Source: Paracoccus sp. (in: a-proteobacteria)
GTDB taxonomy: Bacteria; Pseudomonadota; Alphaproteobacteria; Rhodobacterales; Rhodobacteraceae
Assembly: GCA_018056045.1 (NCBI GenBank)
Contig: JAGPGI010000118.1
Span: forward strand, 1 to 7,545
Length of the DNA stretch: 7,545 nucleotides
Direction of reading: 5' to 3'
Numbering within the stretch: position 1 is the first letter of the stretch; each line of letters starts with the position of its first letter. The position numbers and the translations under genes are program-made. The notes beneath the pieces are model-generated. The model did no database searches. It was given only the letters and a program-made list of their open reading frames with translations, and was not told where the DNA came from. Of the stretch, positions 6,404-7,545 are shown one piece after another.

Positions 6404-6694
6404 TCATCCAAATACTCTGGGCAAATCGCGCGCACCATGCAGCACCCTGATGATCTGAACTTCCTCGTCACTGTTGAGGAAGAAGATCAGGTAGCGTCCA
6501 TGCCGGGCTGAGCGCAGCCCTTCGCGCACATCATCACGCGCAGGGAAGCTTTCAGGACGTTCAGCGGCCTGCCGCATCTTGGCTTCGATCTCAGCCAGAA
6601 ACGACAAGGCGCGGCCAGGATTGTCCTGGGCGATGAAATCACCGATCTCGATCAGGTCAGCCCGCGCGGCGGGCAAAATCACCAAGCGCGGCAC
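6404..6694 (-). CDS. parE: ParE/RelE-family toxin
   Basis: 96 residues, the usual size of a ParE toxin. The sequence begins MPRLVILPAARADLIEIGDFIA, the typical beta strand plus A--DL-EI--FIA helix of the family, then the helix with FLAEIEAKMRQAAERPESFP, and ends with the strands GRYLIFFL, EVQIIRVLHGARDLP. ParE toxins poison DNA gyrase, whereas RelE relatives cut mRNA on ribosomes; the partner is ParD-like, so ParE is favoured. The start is GTG at 6694-6692, three bases after the parD stop, with no good ribosome site of its own, so translation is probably coupled to parD and kept below it. It stops 74 bases before the R-M start. In plasmids the pair kills daughter cells that lose the plasmid. 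Confidence 0.9.
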   Translation of the reverse strand: MPRLVILPAARADLIEIGDFIAQDNPGRALSFLAEIEAKMRQAAERPESFPARDDVREGLRSARHGRYLIFFLNSDEEVQIIRVLHGARDLPRVFG

Positions 6695-6697
6695 AGA

Positions 6698-6961
6698 TCA
6701 GGATTTCGCTGCATAGCGGGCACGGAGTTCCGCAAACACCTGGTCCGCCGGAATGCCGTGACCGCTGTCCAGCCCGGCCTTGATCGCTGCTCGTAAAGCT
6801 TCCAGTTCGCGCCGCTCTGTATCCCGACTGCGGGTCCAGTCACGCAACGCTTCGCGAACGACCTCGCTCGTTGAGGCATACTCTCCACCCGCAACCGTCT
6901 GGCGCAAGGTCTCGGCCAGTTCGGCAGGCATTGTGATCGTCATCCGTTCGACAGCACCCAT
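6698..6961 (-). CDS. parD: ParD-family ribbon-helix-helix antitoxin
   Basis: 87 residues. Residues 7-14 (MTITMPAE) form the DNA-binding ribbon, followed by two helices (LAETLRQTVAGG and TSEVVREALRDWTRS), the standard ParD fold. The C-terminal half (about 48-87, ending ADQVFAELRARYAAKS) is the likely toxin-wrapping tail. The start ATG at 6961 is supported by AAGGAGG (complement of 6969-6975) seven bases upstream, a very strong site fitting an antitoxin made in excess. It is the first gene of the parD-parE pair and probably represses its own promoter through the palindrome at 6992-7005. Confidence 0.92.
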   Translation of the reverse strand: MGAVERMTITMPAELAETLRQTVAGGEYASTSEVVREALRDWTRSRDTERRELEALRAAIKAGLDSGHGIPADQVFAELRARYAAKS

Positions 6962-6991
6962 GTCACAACCTCCTTAGCGGCAGCACACTTT

Positions 6992-7019
6992 ATCATACTT
7001 ATGATGATAACAGCCGCAA
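6992..7019 (-). promoter_or_regulatory. parDE promoter with overlapping palindromic operator
   Basis: On the minus strand, TTGCGG (7019-7014) and TATGAT (6997-6992) form a -35/-10 pair with a 16-base spacer. The -10 box is one arm of the palindrome ATCATA-CT-TATGAT (6992-7005), an AT-rich site of the kind bound by ribbon-helix-helix antitoxins. A ParD or ParDE complex bound there would block polymerase, the normal autoregulation of such modules. The parD ribosome site lies about 16 bases downstream of the -10. Confidence 0.7.
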
Positions 7020-7103
7020 TGCCACCAAACACAATTCAGCTGAAATCAAGGACCGATCCCCGGCCCGCAGCGCTCTCATCAGGCTGGCAAGGGCTGGGGA
7101 TCG

Positions 7104-7120
7104 AGCCGCTGCAGGCGGCT
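7104..7120. repeat. Short hairpin upstream of oriT
   Basis: AGCCGC-TGCAG-GCGGCT, a 6-bp stem with a 5-base loop, followed by the pyrimidine-rich TCTCTTCCCTCTTCTT (7121-7136). It may be an accessory part of the transfer region or a weak terminator for + strand transcription entering the oriT region. Confidence 0.35.
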
Positions 7121-7148
7121 TCTCTTCCCTCTTCTTGGGTGCAACGTA

Positions 7149-7174
7149 GCCCCTCTGCAGGAAGGTTTATGTGT
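7149..7174. repeat. 26-bp inverted repeat around oriT, left arm
   Basis: Perfect complement of 7236-7261, with a 61-base spacer that contains the oriT hairpin and the predicted nick. The core is CCCTCTGCAGGAAGG and TTTATGTGT. Such length and perfection are unlikely by chance and imply a function or recent duplication. Confidence 0.9.
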
Positions 7175-7200
7175 CCCTTCCCCATATTGCGGGGCGAGCG

Positions 7201-7235
7201 GATAATTTGGCCTTGTGCCAAATTGTCTAGTGAGT
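7201..7235 (+). other. oriT: Predicted oriT with nick site (MobV type)
   Basis: GATAATTTGGC (7201-7211), loop CTTGT, GCCAAATTGTC (7217-7227) form an 11-bp stem with one T-G wobble. TAGTGAG (7228-7234) follows directly, close to the TAGTGTG/TTA nick sequence of the MobV plasmid pMV158, so the nick is predicted between G7234 and T7235. A stem just 5' of the nick, upstream of the relaxase gene and on its coding strand, is the known MobV arrangement. Transfer 5' to 3' from this nick would bring mob in first. Confidence 0.75.
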
Positions 7236-7261
7236 ACACATAAACCTTCCTGCAGAGGGGC
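7236..7261. repeat. 26-bp inverted repeat around oriT, right arm
   Basis: Begins one base after the predicted nick and ends five bases before the mob start, so it contains the mob ribosome binding site GAGGGG (7255-7260). Any RNA that includes both arms would fold and hide that site; RNA started inside the spacer would not. Confidence 0.9.
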
Positions 7262-7266
7262 GGTTC

Positions 7267-7545
7267 ATGGGCGCGCGAGACGATCAGGAACGGTTGCGCA
7301 TTGACCGCCGTATCGGGGGCAGGATGCCCCATCTCGGCGCGGCGCGCAGCTTCGCGATCCTCCGCTGCGCCAAGATCAAGACCCTGGGCAACATGGGCGC
7401 CAGTCTCCAGCACACCTTCCGGGAACGCGACACGCCCAATGCCGACACCCGGCGCACTCCTGACAACACCGTCCTGGTCGGCGGCAACACCAGCCAAGCC
7501 GTCCTCGATGCCTGGAAAGAGCGTGCCCCCGAGAAGATCCGCAGC
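7267..7545 (+). CDS. mob: MobV-family relaxase, 5' part (continues at window start)
   Basis: This is the N-terminal part of the plasmid mobilisation relaxase. The gene runs 7267..7418 and then 1..1114 on the circle, 421 codons. Start chosen at ATG 7267 because GAGGGG lies at 7255-7260, six bases upstream; a second in-frame ATG at 7324 (residue 20) is possible. Residues 29-49 read FAILRCAKIKTLGNMGASLQH and match the N-terminus of pBBR1 Mob and pMV158 MobM. The histidine at residue 49 aligns with His22 of MobM, which is the reported nucleophile of that enzyme in place of the usual tyrosine. The block RERDTPNAD (52-60) is nearly the same as in pBBR1 Mob. The ribosome binding site sits inside the right arm of a 26-bp inverted repeat, and oriT lies immediately upstream, so expression may be coupled to oriT structure. 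Confidence 0.93.
   Translation, partial: MGARDDQERLRIDRRIGGRMPHLGAARSFAILRCAKIKTLGNMGASLQHTFRERDTPNADTRRTPDNTVLVGGNTSQAVLDAWKERAPEKIRS
7419..7545. repeat. Terminal direct repeat (right copy), circle overlap
   Basis: Second copy of the 127-base overlap. It codes for residues about 51-93 of the relaxase, just after the proposed active-site histidine, and should be counted only once in a circular map. Confidence 0.95.

Noticed and set aside
4422..6458. 678-codon open frame on the + strand
   Set aside because: It is fully antisense to the R-M enzyme, whose motifs are all intact. Long antisense frames are expected in GC-rich coding DNA, and the product is low-complexity with no recognisable domain.
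7149..7261. Miniature transposon ends (26-bp inverted repeats, 113-bp element)
   Set aside because: No flanking target duplication was seen, and the inside is oriT with the mob ribosome site in one arm, so a transfer or regulatory structure is a better reading.
7036..7497. 153-codon minus-strand frame across oriT and mob
   Set aside because: It runs antisense through the relaxase N-terminus and the oriT repeat and shows no family features.

Overview
The window is almost certainly one complete small circular plasmid of 7,418 bp, written with its ends overlapping: the first 127 bases are repeated exactly as the last 127. Closing the circle joins 7267..7418 to 1..1114 into one intact 421-codon relaxase gene, which independently supports circularity.

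The backbone resembles the broad-host-range pBBR1 family. The replication protein (2375..2950) matches the pBBR1 Rep plan from its N-terminal GHFVQT block to its C-terminal PGMEPDLPA block. The relaxase is MobV/Pre type, like pBBR1 Mob. The DNA is GC-rich with strong GC third positions, fitting a proteobacterium. The lipoprotein, toxin-antitoxin pair and R-M enzyme have the look of alphaproteobacterial (Rhodobacterales/Paracoccus-like) plasmid genes, but host assignment is an inference.

Layout on the + strand coordinates: mob 3' part (1..1114, +); a 220-bp gap with a 10-bp hairpin and a repeated TTTGGCA-GCGTTACA motif; a small unknown lipoprotein (1337..1735, -); a replication-origin region (about 1811..2374) with a very GC-rich block, an AT-rich block, a G-run, two palindromic 20-bp repeats and a TCGAT array; rep (+); a small HTH/coiled-coil protein (3027..3431, +); then, convergent with it, a 2.9-kb MmeI-type single-chain restriction-modification gene (3444..6329, -), preceded on the same strand by parE (6404..6694) and parD (6698..6961). 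The parD-mob intergenic region holds the parDE promoter/operator, oriT and a 26-bp perfect inverted repeat whose right arm covers the mob ribosome binding site.

How it works together: Rep and the origin maintain the plasmid; mob and oriT let a helper conjugation system move it. ParDE and the R-M enzyme are both capable of killing cells that lose the plasmid, and the R-M enzyme also defends the host. The three genes parD-parE-R-M lie head to tail and may be one transcription unit. The most notable points are the mosaic (lower GC) target-recognition domain of the R-M enzyme, the oriT hairpin nested in a larger hairpin that could control mob translation, and the pBBR1-like origin layout with diverged repeat sequence.
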